64,000 nucleotides of DNA from the NCBI GenBank assembly GCA_026075535.2, contig AP026543.1, forward strand, positions 8,742,001 through 8,806,000. Direction: 5' to 3'. The notes beneath the pieces were generated by a model. It worked only from the letters and a program-made list of their open reading frames with translations. It did not search any database and had not been told where the DNA came from. Origin of the DNA: Tricholoma matsutake (lineage: Eukaryota; Basidiomycota; Agaricomycetes; Agaricales; Tricholomataceae). Below, piece after piece: positions 46,726-56,938 of the stretch; the stretch's first letter is position 1; the number at the start of each line of letters is the position of its first letter. A program made the position numbers and the translations under genes.

Positions 46726-46989
46726 ATCAAAAAATGTGACCTCGATATCTTGGACCCCTCATTGTTATCAACCAAAACTATGGAGGAGCCTACATCCTCT
46801 GCAAACTCGATGGATCAGTACTACATCATCCCATCGCTGCATTTCAACTCCTTCCCTACTTAGCTAGAAAATCAATTCCACTCCCTCCAAACTTCCTCGA
46901 CATTGACACAGAAAGACTCGAAGCACTTCGAAAAACCTCCGACATTGATGAAGACATTAACAAAGATTTCCTGGACCCCATAGACAAAT
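46726..46989 (+). pseudogene. Element A pol C-terminus
   Basis: Resumes with PRYLGPLIVINQNYGGAYIL and ILCKLDGSVLHHPIAAFQ, typical of the end of the Gypsy integrase in this lineage. A TGA near 46736 lies before PRYLG where Arg would fit. Stop TAA at 46987. Confidence 0.7.
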
Positions 46990-47462
46990 AATTCTCTCTT
47001 TCTTCTCTTTTATTTTAACATCATATTCACCTCTGCGATTTCTTTTTAGTGTACCATACAAGTCGCAATATCGCATTATAGCGTGGTTGCGCAAACTCTA
47101 AAAGGGTTTTCAGCCATGATGATTTACTGAGCCTTTCCCTTATTTTGTAATGTCTTTTTCATTTATTTTACCTCACAATACTTACGACAACAAGTCCCAG
47201 AAACAGATTTTTCTTATTTTCATTCAGTTCAAAAGAAAACATCACGATTTCATTTCCACATCAAAAGAAAAAAAAATTGAAATTAAAATAAAGTTTTTTT
47301 TTACTCTTCCCCATCCAGTATCAAGTACAGTGCCTCTATTTCTTGATCTAGCATCTCCCTCTGCAACTCTTTTCTTGCTGCTTCCTCTGAAATCACTCAC
47401 TGATGCTCCATCACATCCAGTCCTGGCCTTTCTTGAGCTTCTCGTGACTTCCCCTTCCCATC
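46990..47462 (+). other. 3' non-coding end of element A
   Basis: Pyrimidine-rich untranslated-like sequence with A-runs. No 3' LTR of element A follows; the LTR of element C' begins at 47463. Confidence 0.45.
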
Positions 47463-49677
47463 TGTTAGGGCGACACCCACTATCTGCTAGCTAGACTGTG
47501 CAGGTTCTCTCTACAAGAAGGGGGTGGGATCCGCACGAGTGATGGGGAATTGATGGTTTTGATGTGAGGGGTTATTAATAGGTGAGTTTGTTGAGAAAGG
47601 TGTTTCACACCACAAGTGTAGGTAGGGTGTAGCCCGGGTCACACCATGGGTAAATTTTCACACACCACACCCGTACCTGTGTACACTGCACCCGTTCTAA
47701 CACCGCACCCATGGTGACAGGTTTTTACCATGGTCTGTTGTGAAACACCACAGGTGTGACACCACAAATATACACTGTGGTTTTTGACTCTTTTTTTTGC
47801 CTTCTAGTTGATGTTCCACATTGTTTAACATAGTGTATTGTATTGTATAACTTTCAACTAACTTAACTACACCCTGTATACATATCTAAGCAACAGACAA
47901 TAAGGCTTTTTTATTGAAGAATGCCTTACATTTGCATGAGGGGTGACACAAATATTAAAAAACTTCATTAAACTAATTAAGTAACAGGGACAATACTAAT
48001 TAATGAAAAAAACCTCCCCCTCACTTGTTGTTGCATTGTCGTTGTCCATGTGGCCTGGTCATCCTATGCTGCTAGCACCCGCAATCCACCCCATGAGCAG
48101 TTGCTCACAGGGCTGGGTGCGGGTGCTGTCATCAGTTGAATGAAAAAAGAGGAAAGAGAAATAAACTTACCTGGGCCCATTTCACACAATTTGGATCCCT
48201 GTCTCATCGCCGTGTCCATTGTCCCCTCATCCCCATCATTTCCATCGTCCCTGTCATGGTCATGTCATTGTTTCATCATCCCATCACACCACCCAATGAT
48301 GTTTGGGCCTGTTTCATATGCTGGTTGGTGTCATCGTGTCGTTGTGAGATAAGACCTGTAGATAAAAAGGTAGAAGTTAGTTGAATGATGAAAAATAAAG
48401 AAAAGAAAAGAACATAATTCACCTGGGGCCCAAACAACGATACATGTTGTTTGGGCCTGTGCCTCCCTCCCTCGTATAATTGTTCCCCCATTCCCCCATT
48501 CCCCCCGCCTCCTGTCGTCCTCTGCATGTCCATGTCGTTGTTGCTGTCATCGACCGTCTCTCGTCCCCTGGTGTCCCCATCCATTAGCACCCCCCTCCAC
48601 CCCATGAGCAGTTGCTCGCAGCGGTGGTGGTGGGTGCTGGTTTGTGGTGATGTCCTGGTGGCCGGCCCCTCCCTTTGTTGCTGTGATGGTGGTGGTGGTA
48701 GGGGCTGTCGTCATCATGCCTGCTCCATCTTGTCCCCATCCCCATTGCTCCCCATTTCCACCCCATGAGCAGTTGCTTGTGGTGGCGGTCGGGGGTGCTG
48801 TGTTGTTGTTGTTGTTGTTGTGGTGGTGGTGGTGGTGGTCATCAGCATGCTTGCTCCCTCTTCTCGTTGTCCCTATTGTTGTCACTCCCTGTTTCCACCC
48901 TGCGAGCAGTTGCTTGCAGCGGCAGTTGGGGGTGCTGTGGTGGTGATGGTGATGGTGATGGTGGTGGTGGTGGTGGTGGTGGCCATTGTTGTCATTGTCA
49001 TTGTTGTCATGGTAGTCACATCATTGTAACTTAAAACCTGTAAACAATGCGAATAAAGTTAGTTGAATAAAGAAAAACAAGATATGAACAAAGAAAAACT
49101 TACCTGGGGCCCAAACAACAATCAAAGTCATTTGGGCCCATTTCATACGCTTCATGTCACTAGAGTAGGACCTAACAAAACTGTTAGTTGTGAAATAAGA
49201 AAGTAAAAATACTCACAAACAATGATTTCATCATCATTTCTCATGATGATTGATGTCCGGCATCTTCTGCGGCCGGTGACTCAAATAACTGTTGATACCC
49301 ATGACACTGCCAAAATGGGTACGGTATGTCACAGGTTTGGCATTTCGGCAACCATACCCGTACCTGTCAAACCTGTAGGCCGTTTACCATGGGTTTACCC
49401 ATACCTGTGCTACACCTTAAGTGTAGGTGGAATACCTAAGAGAACACAACTGGGGTCCCCTAGGTGTATATTTAGGGTTTATATACTATGTTACATATAT
49501 TGTACATTGTTGTTACCAATGCATGCATACATGCACGTACATCTTGATGCATGCGAAATAAAATTCTCATGCTATCAAAGTGTAGCATCATTTGGCGTCA
49601 TTTGGTGTCATTGGGTGTAATTTGACATAGTAAAATAAATATGAAATTTTATTAGGTAATTGGGTGGTTTCCTAACA
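47463..49677 (-). repeat. 3' LTR of minus-strand element C', split by a hAT-like element
   Basis: The plus strand reads TGTTAGGGCG at the left and CCTAACA at the right. On the minus strand the LTR follows the polypurine AAAAGGGGGGTAA (49678-49690), so this is the 3' LTR of the element encoded at 49689-55286. The LTR proper is about 410 bp (47463-47622 plus 49428-49677); the remainder is the insertion at 47623-49419. Confidence 0.75.
47623..49419 (-). mobile_element. Non-autonomous hAT-like element with multi-exon cassette array, 1797 bp
   Basis: TAGGGTGTAGCCCGGGT at the left and ACCTGTGCTACACCTTA at the right; flanked by the perfect 8-bp duplication AGTGTAGG (47615-47622, 49420-49427). No transposase. 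On the minus strand it shows four intron-like stretches with canonical ends: about 49205-49166, 49105-49039, 48424-48355 and 48175-48128. The exon-like blocks contain GAGCAACTGCTC palindromes (48090, 48605, 48767, 48900), GGCCCAA hairpins next to donors (48430, 49110) and GGT/GTT runs. Confidence 0.8.
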
Positions 49678-49688
49678 TTACCCCCCTT

Positions 49689-51086
49689 TTATGCCTTGAC
49701 TTCCAGGCGAGAAAATATTGTGTCTGTCCCCTCCATGAAATTTTGGTAAGGCCAGAATCTCATCCCCTCATACACCATTCTCGTAATGCAATGCGGAGCA
49801 TTCGGATTACATTTAAAGAATTGGGTGATCACATTACATGCTCGCTTACAATTCTCTTTGGGCTCCCATGAATTATTCTCGTCGGTATAGTTTTTCCACT
49901 TTATTAAGAACTCCAATTTGTTCCATCGAAGACGTGAGTCTAGAATTTCTTCAACTATGTATTCTGGAGCACCTTCTACTATTATCGGAGGTTGCGGAGT
50001 AGTTTGTTGGCCAGGAATAGTGGGCAGGCGGTAAGGGCATAGGCAGGATATGTTAATCTCAGGATCAATCTTGAATGATCAGGGTAATTTTAGCACTACT
50101 GCATTAGGTGAGATCACTTTAGAGATCGCATATGGGCCAACTTGTTTCTCCATAAGTTTCCTCAAAAGTCATGGAATATTCAGGTCCTTGGTACTTAGCC
50201 ACACCAAGTCACCAACTTTGTACTCTGGAGTGCATGCTCAAGTATGATCTGTGTGTTGCATCATGTCATCACGTACTTTCTTCAATGCCACCTCTGCTTC
50301 CTCTTGTATCTTTTGCATCTTAGATACAAAGTCTTCTACTGACTGTACTTTGACTTCCCTTCTGGGTTCTACTCCCATGCAAGGATGATATCCATAATTT
50401 GTGAAAAAGGGTGACATACAAGTAGCCAAATGGAATTTGTTATTGTGGGAAAATTTGGCAATTGCCAGCCATTCAGGCCAGTTGGTTTGTCAGTAGTTGA
50501 CAAACATACGTAGGTACTGCTCCAACTCCTGGTTCATTCTCTCTGTCTGCCCATCAGTCTGCGGGTGATATGCCATAGATAATTTAGTTTGAATTCCCAA
50601 TATGTTGTTCAGTTCTCGCATAAATGCGGAAGCAAATTGTGGTCCACGATCGGAGATAATGGTATCAGGTAACCCATGTAACTGCCATACCTGATTTAGA
50701 TAGAGGCACACCAAGCCCAATGATGAGGTTTCTGTAGTAGTAGGAATAATATGGACCTCCTTTGTGAAGCAGTTGCATACTACAAATATTGCATCGTACC
50801 CTTGAGCCTTGGGTAATCCAGTAATAAAATCCACAGATATATCTCGCCACAGCGCTTTAGGTATAGGGTTCGGCATTAATTTTCCTGCAGGTTTCTCTGG
50901 AAATTTCTTCCCCCTCATGCACGTATCACATCCATCCACATACCCCAACACATACTTCAAAATTCCAGGCCACCAATAATTTCTCATTACTAATTCCAAC
51001 GTCTTCCATCTTCCTGGGTGTCTGGCAGTCAGCGTATTATGATGTAACTGGACGATCTCCCTTCACAAATCCTGATCCTTTGGTAC
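49689..51086 (-). pseudogene. Element C' integrase and chromodomain
   Basis: The end of the frame (49916-49689) has a chromodomain (FLIKWKNYTDENNSWEP). The integrase core at 50999-50490 reads MRNYWWPGILKYVLGYVDGC, then ISDRGPQF and HPQTDGQTERMNQELE. The first catalytic Asp appears as Asn (VVCNCFTKEVHIIP in place of VVxDxFTK). TGA near 50491 lies in NY-QTNWPEW where Arg fits. Further breaks occur at 50060-50240. Confidence 0.75.
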
Positions 51087-51098
51087 ATACACCTTTCC

Positions 51099-52654
51099 TC
51101 AAAATAACACCAGCCCTTGTTCCTCAGCCCATTCATCTCCTTTAATATTACCTTTCTTCTCTCCCTTCAGAGCTTTCACGGCTTCCACTACTTCATTGTC
51201 CATTTCCAAACATTGTCTAATTTTAGACAACATTTCTGTTTCTGAGCTATCTATTAATAGATGCCCTTGATGCATAGCGCAAATGCGAAAGTATTCAGGT
51301 TTGAGTAAGGTAACATTCTTATTGTCCTCCTCCACCCCCCTTTTGTGATCAATACATCTGGATAATTTCCTCATTAAGCTTCCCACTTTGTGGACCAAGT
51401 GAAAATTGAAATGCGATAGGAATAGCGCCCAATGCGCTTGCCAGTGATTAAGCTTTTTAGCAGACATGAAGTATTGCAGATTTTGATGATCCATCCAGAT
51501 CTCAATCTGATGCGTACATCCCTCCAAATAATGCCTCCACGCCTCCAATGCTCGTATTATCCCCAACATCTCTTTGTCATGCACATCATAATTCCTCTCC
51601 ACATCATTCAACCCTCGGGACAAATATGCACAAGGATGCCATTTGTCATCTTTGCACAGCATTGATAATACTGCTCCAGTAGCAAAGTTGGATGCTTCTG
51701 ATTCCACTCGTAAAGGGCATGTGAAATCTACTGGGGCTAATATTGGTCCCTCCACAAACTTCCTTTTCAACTCTGCAAACGCTGTCTGCTGCTGCTCTCC
51801 CCACCTCCACACTACTCCCTTTCACATAAGGTTATGTAAGGGTGCGGCAATTTTGGAAAATTATGCACAAAGCGACGATAGTAGTTTGCGAGTCCCAAGA
51901 AAGCTTGAACTGGTTTGATGCAGGTGGGTGCAGGCCAATCTGTGATCACCTGTACCTTGATCGGATCCATTTTGATCCTGTCAGGGCCGATCAATAATCC
52001 TAGGAACTTGATCTCGGTTGCCCCAAACACACACTTCTCCGGTTTCAAAAATAGATCATTCTCCACTAACCTCCGTAGCACCTCCTGCACTATTGCCTCA
52101 TGATTTTCTTCATCCTCCGTGAATATCAGAATGTCATCAATAAATATTATTACCATGCCTTTGTCTATTACATCCTTGAAAATGTCGTTCATCATATTTT
52201 GGAAGGTTGGGGGACTATTGGTCATCCCAAAAAACATGACAAGCAGCTCAAAGGATCCTTGATGCATGGCAAATGTGGCCTTCCACTCATCTCCTTTCTT
52301 TATTTGTACATTGTATCCCCATCATAAATCCAATTTTGTAAAGACCTTGCCTTTTCCCACCTTGTCAATTATTTCTGAGATCAACGGCAGGGGGTACACA
52401 TTTTTCACTGTCCACTCATTCAGATACTTATAATCTATACACATCCTCTTCCTCTGATCTTTCTTTGGTATGAAGAATATTGGTGACGTCTGCGGCGATT
52501 TCGAAGGTTGTATGTATCCTTTGCGCAATTGCTCCTTCAGGAATGCATCCACTTCTTCTTGTTCCATCAGAGATAATGGATATACCTTCGACTTCTTCGG
52601 CACAAACCCTGGCTTCATCTCGATCCCATGATCCCATGGCTTCTGCACCAGCAT
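51099..52654 (-). pseudogene. Element C' RT and RNase H
   Basis: RT piece 52654-52322 ([41 protein letters not shown]) continues after TGA 52322 with WGYNVQIKKGDEWKATF, FFGMTNSPPTFQNMMN and a catalytic box FIDD in place of YxDD (~52140). RNase H 51812-51099 has LRVESEASNFATGAVL and DHQNLQYFMSAKKLN. TGA near 51834 interrupts between them, again in a continuous frame. Element E lies just upstream at 52686. Confidence 0.75.
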
Positions 52655-52685
52655 TCACTCAGACTCCTTCTTCTGGAACACTGAC

Positions 52686-53429
52686 TAGGGTGTAGCACAG
52701 GTGATACCATGGGTTTCACTGGCAACACCACACCTGTCACCTGTGACACCATACCTGTACAAACACCATACCTGCAGGTACAGGTTATAAGCACAGGTTT
52801 TGTATGGTGTTTCAAAACTACAGTAGCACTTGAGTAACATGGCATAAACTATGTGTAGCTAAATCAAAGGTAAGAGGTAGCTATACTAGAAAGTTATCCA
52901 ACTTTTCTATACTGCTTCAACACTTGAATCCACATATAAATTATGATATAATGTTCAATTCTTTCACAAATCATCTGTCAACCTTTTTTATCCATCATGA
53001 AGAACACCAAGAAACTAGTAATTTGCTGCATTCTATCTGGGCAGAGTAGTTTTGGCATGAGAGGAGGCAATTTTTGGAAGGAACACTCAAGGTCACCATG
53101 CAAAATAACATCAACTTGACTGAATTAGATCATTGTATGTCATAAGATCCCACAGTACCAGGCAGATACATGTCTTAACAGAGTGTAACAACAATTGATT
53201 CTCATAAAACTTGATAAAAACTCTTTTAACTCAAAGCAAAGAGCTCAGAAGAATTTTGGAACCACAAAACCTGATATGAAATATATCACTACTCAAACCT
53301 GTGACAACCTGCAACACCATGAGTACAGGTGTGGTGTTGCCACAGGTACAGATATACAAACCCATACCTGCACCTGTGCTACCTGCAGGCAGAATACCAC
53401 AGGTTCACCTGTACCTGTGCTATACCCTA
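52686..53429. mobile_element. Small non-autonomous hAT-like element, 744 bp
   Basis: TAGGGTGTAGCACAGGT at the left and ACCTGTGCTATACCCTA at the right, with the perfect 8-bp duplication ACACTGAC (52678-52685, 53430-53437). Its termini match those of the element at 47623-49419, so both belong to one family. It is rich in ACCTGTG/CACAGGT palindromic strings close to both ends. It splits pol of element C'; the coding frame continues across it (HEYLSV then FQKKESE on the minus strand). Confidence 0.85.
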
Positions 53430-53439
53430 ACACTGACAG

Positions 53440-55286
53440 ATATTCATGATACACTTTTGGCACCCACTCCTCCACTGGCTTCTCCACATTCACAATATTC
53501 TTGTCCCATGACTGTCCTCCATGAATTGCTCTAAAGGTTTGCTTCTGCTCTTCTTTGTCGATCATGATCAGCACTTCCCCATTTGGCATCTCCTCATCCT
53601 CCACTTCCTCCATCGTAACAGAATACTTTCTCAGACGTTCTCTCTCTCTTTTTCCTTCTTCATCTTCCTCCCATACACATTACATTCCTTAGGACAATGA
53701 GTCATGTGTACTTTCCCAGTTTTCCAATCAATTTCGGGATTATGCTTCCATAACCATGGGCATCCTATTATTAGATTGGTTTTCCCAAGATCGCAGACTT
53801 CGAATATGACCCATTCCTGATGCTCATGATACCTTAGTACCATGGTCACCTCCTCCTTGATAGTTCCTCCACGATTGACGGTTCCGTCAATATTGTACAC
53901 CATTATAGGTTGTGCCAGCTTGCATGTGCTAATACTGTTTCTGGTAATTAAGGACCAATTAATGAATAATCCTGTAGCACCGCTATCAAGCAATGCTTCC
54001 ACATCAATTGCTGCATGTGTGTCCACTGTCTTCAATCCCACAGTCAAGGTGATTTCAGGTTCTATTCACGCAGAGAGAATAAAGAATTTAGGAGTTTTTG
54101 GAAATAGTGCTTGGCAATCTTCTTTGTCACATGATTCACAACAGTTGTACTCCTCCTCGATTTCCTTTTCTGATTTGCTCTGGGTTTCCTCGGATACTAA
54201 TACATTGTAACAATTCTGGGTCACCAATGGGGAAACCTTCACTGGGACTCTTCCACAAAATTCTTCTGCCTGCCTTCCTCCAGCTTCACTTCCTTGATTG
54301 TAGCTTCCCTAATTTTTCTTTTCTGCCTACAATTCCTAGCAATGTGTCCTAACTGCCCACAGTTAAAACACTTAAGTGGGGCTCGTCTCCCAGCTTGATC
54401 AACCTCCATTGCCTCTGCTGCTCCGTAACTATAGGTGTCACTGTCATAGCCGGTGGCTGTGCCATCGGAGTTTGTGCCTGAGGTGCCTTTCCTTTCTCGG
54501 ACTTTCCTCCTGATGGCTTTCCAAATTTACTACTTCTGTACATCAACTTTGACTCCACCTGTTCCTGCTGATATTGCCGGTCAAGGCGCATTGCCCAATT
54601 ATACCACTTGTCCAACTTCTCTGGCATAGAAGGTAGTCAGTAGATAGACTTGAATAAAGAGGGATTTAATCCTGCTTTCAAAAACTCTACCAACACGGCT
54701 TCTCCCATATCTGTCTGTGAAGCTTCTGCTTTGAACTGCAAAATAAATTCATCCGCTGTTAGGGAACCTTGGCACATGGTTTTTAATTTGGCATTGGCTG
54801 TCGCCTTTGGATTAGGGTCCCCAAACTGTGCCTCCAATCTCTCCAGAAATTCCTTGAAGGTTGCAAATGGTTTATTTCCCATGGCAATTTGATTAATAGC
54901 CTTGTTTCTCCAGAACTGTGCTTTCCCCCCCTGAATGTATGAGAGAGCAAACATAATCCTAGACTCGGCTGTATGAAACTCTGGCTTCTCCCATGGATGT
55001 ACAATACTATAGAGCTGATGAAGGATTTTGTATTCTCCATGGTACCGTCAAAGATTTGCAGGGGCGCGTACTTAGGTAAGCACACTTTTCCATTTCCGGA
55101 TTTCTCCACTGTCTCATCCTCCTGTGACATCCACTCCACCATCTCCTCCATCTCATCATCTCTTTCTACTGTCGTCTCTGGCTATACTTCTGCTTGTCTG
55201 GGCTGTGATGCTGCCAACACTGACACTAATTGCAACATTTGTGCCATAAGCACATCAATTTTCACCTCTAGTGCTGGTGTGGGAAC
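53440..55286 (-). pseudogene. Element C' gag and protease
   Basis: Gag begins beyond 55286 (cut by element C) and reads VEWMSQEDETVEKSGNG, then GGKAQFWRNKAINQIAMGNK and EFLERLEAQFGDPN (54954-54637). TGA near 54637 separates LFKSIY from LPSMPEKLDKWYNWAMRLDR (54627-54349). No intact knuckle is seen; a CFNCGQLGH-like remnant may lie near 54340-54370 in another frame. The protease ALLDSGATGLFINW is near 53995-53955, followed by IIGCPWLWKHNPEIDW. Another TGA near 54066 precedes IEPEITLTVG. Confidence 0.75.
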
Positions 55287-55652
55287 TGTAAGGGGACTAG
55301 GGGGGTGCCCTGTGTGTTTTTCCTATTTTTTATGTTCGTCCTATATTTTTCCCCACCTCATTTCCTTCTATTCTTCATTTTCTATGATTTTTCCGGATTT
55401 TATTACTAATTTTCCCTTGCTATCATGTTTGTACATGTTGACACTTTTATATTTAGAGGCGGAGTACCCCTTCCGACACATACCCCTTGGTATGATGTCA
55501 TTCGGCGGCCTTGATCCGCCTATCTCCACCTTTTTCTATTTTTAGGTTATATTTGATTTTTGTCGTCTTCACATATACTGGGCATCAGCAAGGGGATCTT
55601 TAGAGTTTTCTCTTTGGATTTCCCTTTGCTAGAGGCTTAGGTTGCCCTTATA
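55287..55652 (+). repeat. 5' LTR of element C
   Basis: TGTAAGGGG..CCCTTATA, 366 bp. TATA-like ATATACT near 55573; the self-primer match starts at 55602. Confidence 0.85.
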
Positions 55653-55664
55653 GTAGAAAACTCT
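55602..55664 (+). promoter_or_regulatory. Self-primer and primer binding site pair of element C
   Basis: AGAGTTTTCT (55602-55611), about 28 nt after an ATATACT box, is complementary over 10 nt to AGAAAACTCT (55655-55664), which starts two bases after the LTR end. Same geometry as element B, but only 43 nt apart. Confidence 0.6.
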
Positions 55665-55820
55665 CCCCTAAGGCCCGAAAATCGCGAACGCGCTGCCCAA
55701 GATAGGCAGGTACGGACTGGATGATGCTTCCCAAAGCTCCACAGAGTCCCTACACACCGTTCCAGATAATCTTGCCTTTATTACGCCGCCATTTTCGCCA
55801 AATGCACTCCCTAGCGACAT

Positions 55821-56938
55821 GGACGCATCAGAACGCTTCGACACACTTGAAAGCGACGTTTCCGGAATGCGCGCGCAAATTGACTCGCTTAAATCTACGA
55901 TTGAAAACTTTGTTAGGACCCTCCAGGCTAACCCTACGACCAATAGTTCCCCCTTTATGACTCCAAGCGCACCCAACAACGACATTTTGCCAAACATGTC
56001 CACTAAGGAACGTGCCCAGATCAAACTGTCCCCCCCCCGCCGAATTTAATGGTGCACGTGCGCAGGGACATGCATTCCTTAATTCCTGTGAGTTATACAT
56101 TAGTCTCCAGTCGCATCAATTCGTCGATGAGGCTGCAAAAATTTATTGGGCCTTCACATACATGAAATCTGAACGCGCCTATCTCTATGTGGACCATATC
56201 CTACGTCAAACTAAAGAACTCGGTTCTCTACCTTTCTCCACTTGGGGTGACTTTTGAGCTGAGTTTGTATGCCACTTCTGCCCCCTCAATGAACGCCACC
56301 GAGCAGTGACACGACTTGAGTCATCCGCTTACCACCAGGGACGTCGATCCATGGACGACTATATCGATGAGTTCAAGGATTTGGTGGACATGGCAGGATA
56401 TGGGAGTGGGTTACCAGTGGTGGTGAAGTTCCGATGGGGGCTCAACCGAGAAATTCAGGACCAGATTGCACAGATGTTGGAAGGGCACCCAGCAGACGAT
56501 GATATCCTTGCTTGGTATGAAGCTGCTTCACTCTGTGACGAGAACTGACTCACAAATGCGGTGTTTAATGCTGCATTCCATGCTCCAACTACCACTCATA
56601 TGCCCCACACCTTCAATCGAAGCCTCCCCCGCCCTAACCCCATTCCTGTTCATCAAACTCCCACACCAGCCATCAATGTCCCAGTACCAATGGATGTTGA
56701 TGCAGCCCGCAGCCATGCATGTAAGTTGGATCTCTGCTACCGTTGTGGGGAACCTGGACACAGGGCTGGAGTGTGTCCCCATCGTCAGGATATCCGCATG
56801 CTCACCCCCAAGGGACGAGACGAACTCCTGCAAGATTTGTTGGCGCTTGTAGATGTTGAGGAAGCGAAGGATCAAGTTGCAGAGGAGATTAAGTTGGAAG
56901 TTGTAGAGGAGCAGGATTTTCCTATTTGCAGCGAGTGA
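55821..56938 (+). pseudogene. Element C gag
   Basis: Starts MDASERFDTLESDVSGMRAQ (coiled-coil-like), then a frame change at a nine-cytosine run (56030-56038) into AEFNGARAQGHAFLNSCELY. TGA at 56255 (TWGDF-AEF) and 56546 (CDEN-LTN) break the capsid-like region, where Arg would fit. A zinc knuckle CYRCGEPGHRAGVCP is at ~56740, with an acidic tail. Gag frame ends TGA 56936. Confidence 0.75.

Larger units (their letters stand above)
30402..47462 (+). mobile_element. Gypsy-type LTR retrotransposon A, degraded and carrying three nested insertions
   Basis: 5' LTR 30402-31369, tRNA-type primer site 31373, then gag, protease, RT, RNase H and integrase remnants in order. The coding part is interrupted by a MITE (33416-33593), element B (33839-41448) and a CACTA derivative (44772-46722). 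Across element B and the CACTA derivative the reading frame continues exactly when the insert and one duplication copy are ignored. No 3' LTR was found; the sequence after 46989 runs into the LTR of element C' at 47463. Confidence 0.75.

Noticed and set aside
48547..48885. Histidine/asparagine-run protein (HHHHHHNNNNNN) on the minus strand of the hAT-like element
   Set aside because: Encoded by trinucleotide runs in a low-complexity exon-like block; no conserved domain and no independent support as a protein.
56025..56045. Programmed frameshift at the nine-cytosine run in element C gag
   Set aside because: No downstream stimulator recognised, and homopolymer indels (mutation or sequencing) are a simpler cause; intact copies are needed to decide.
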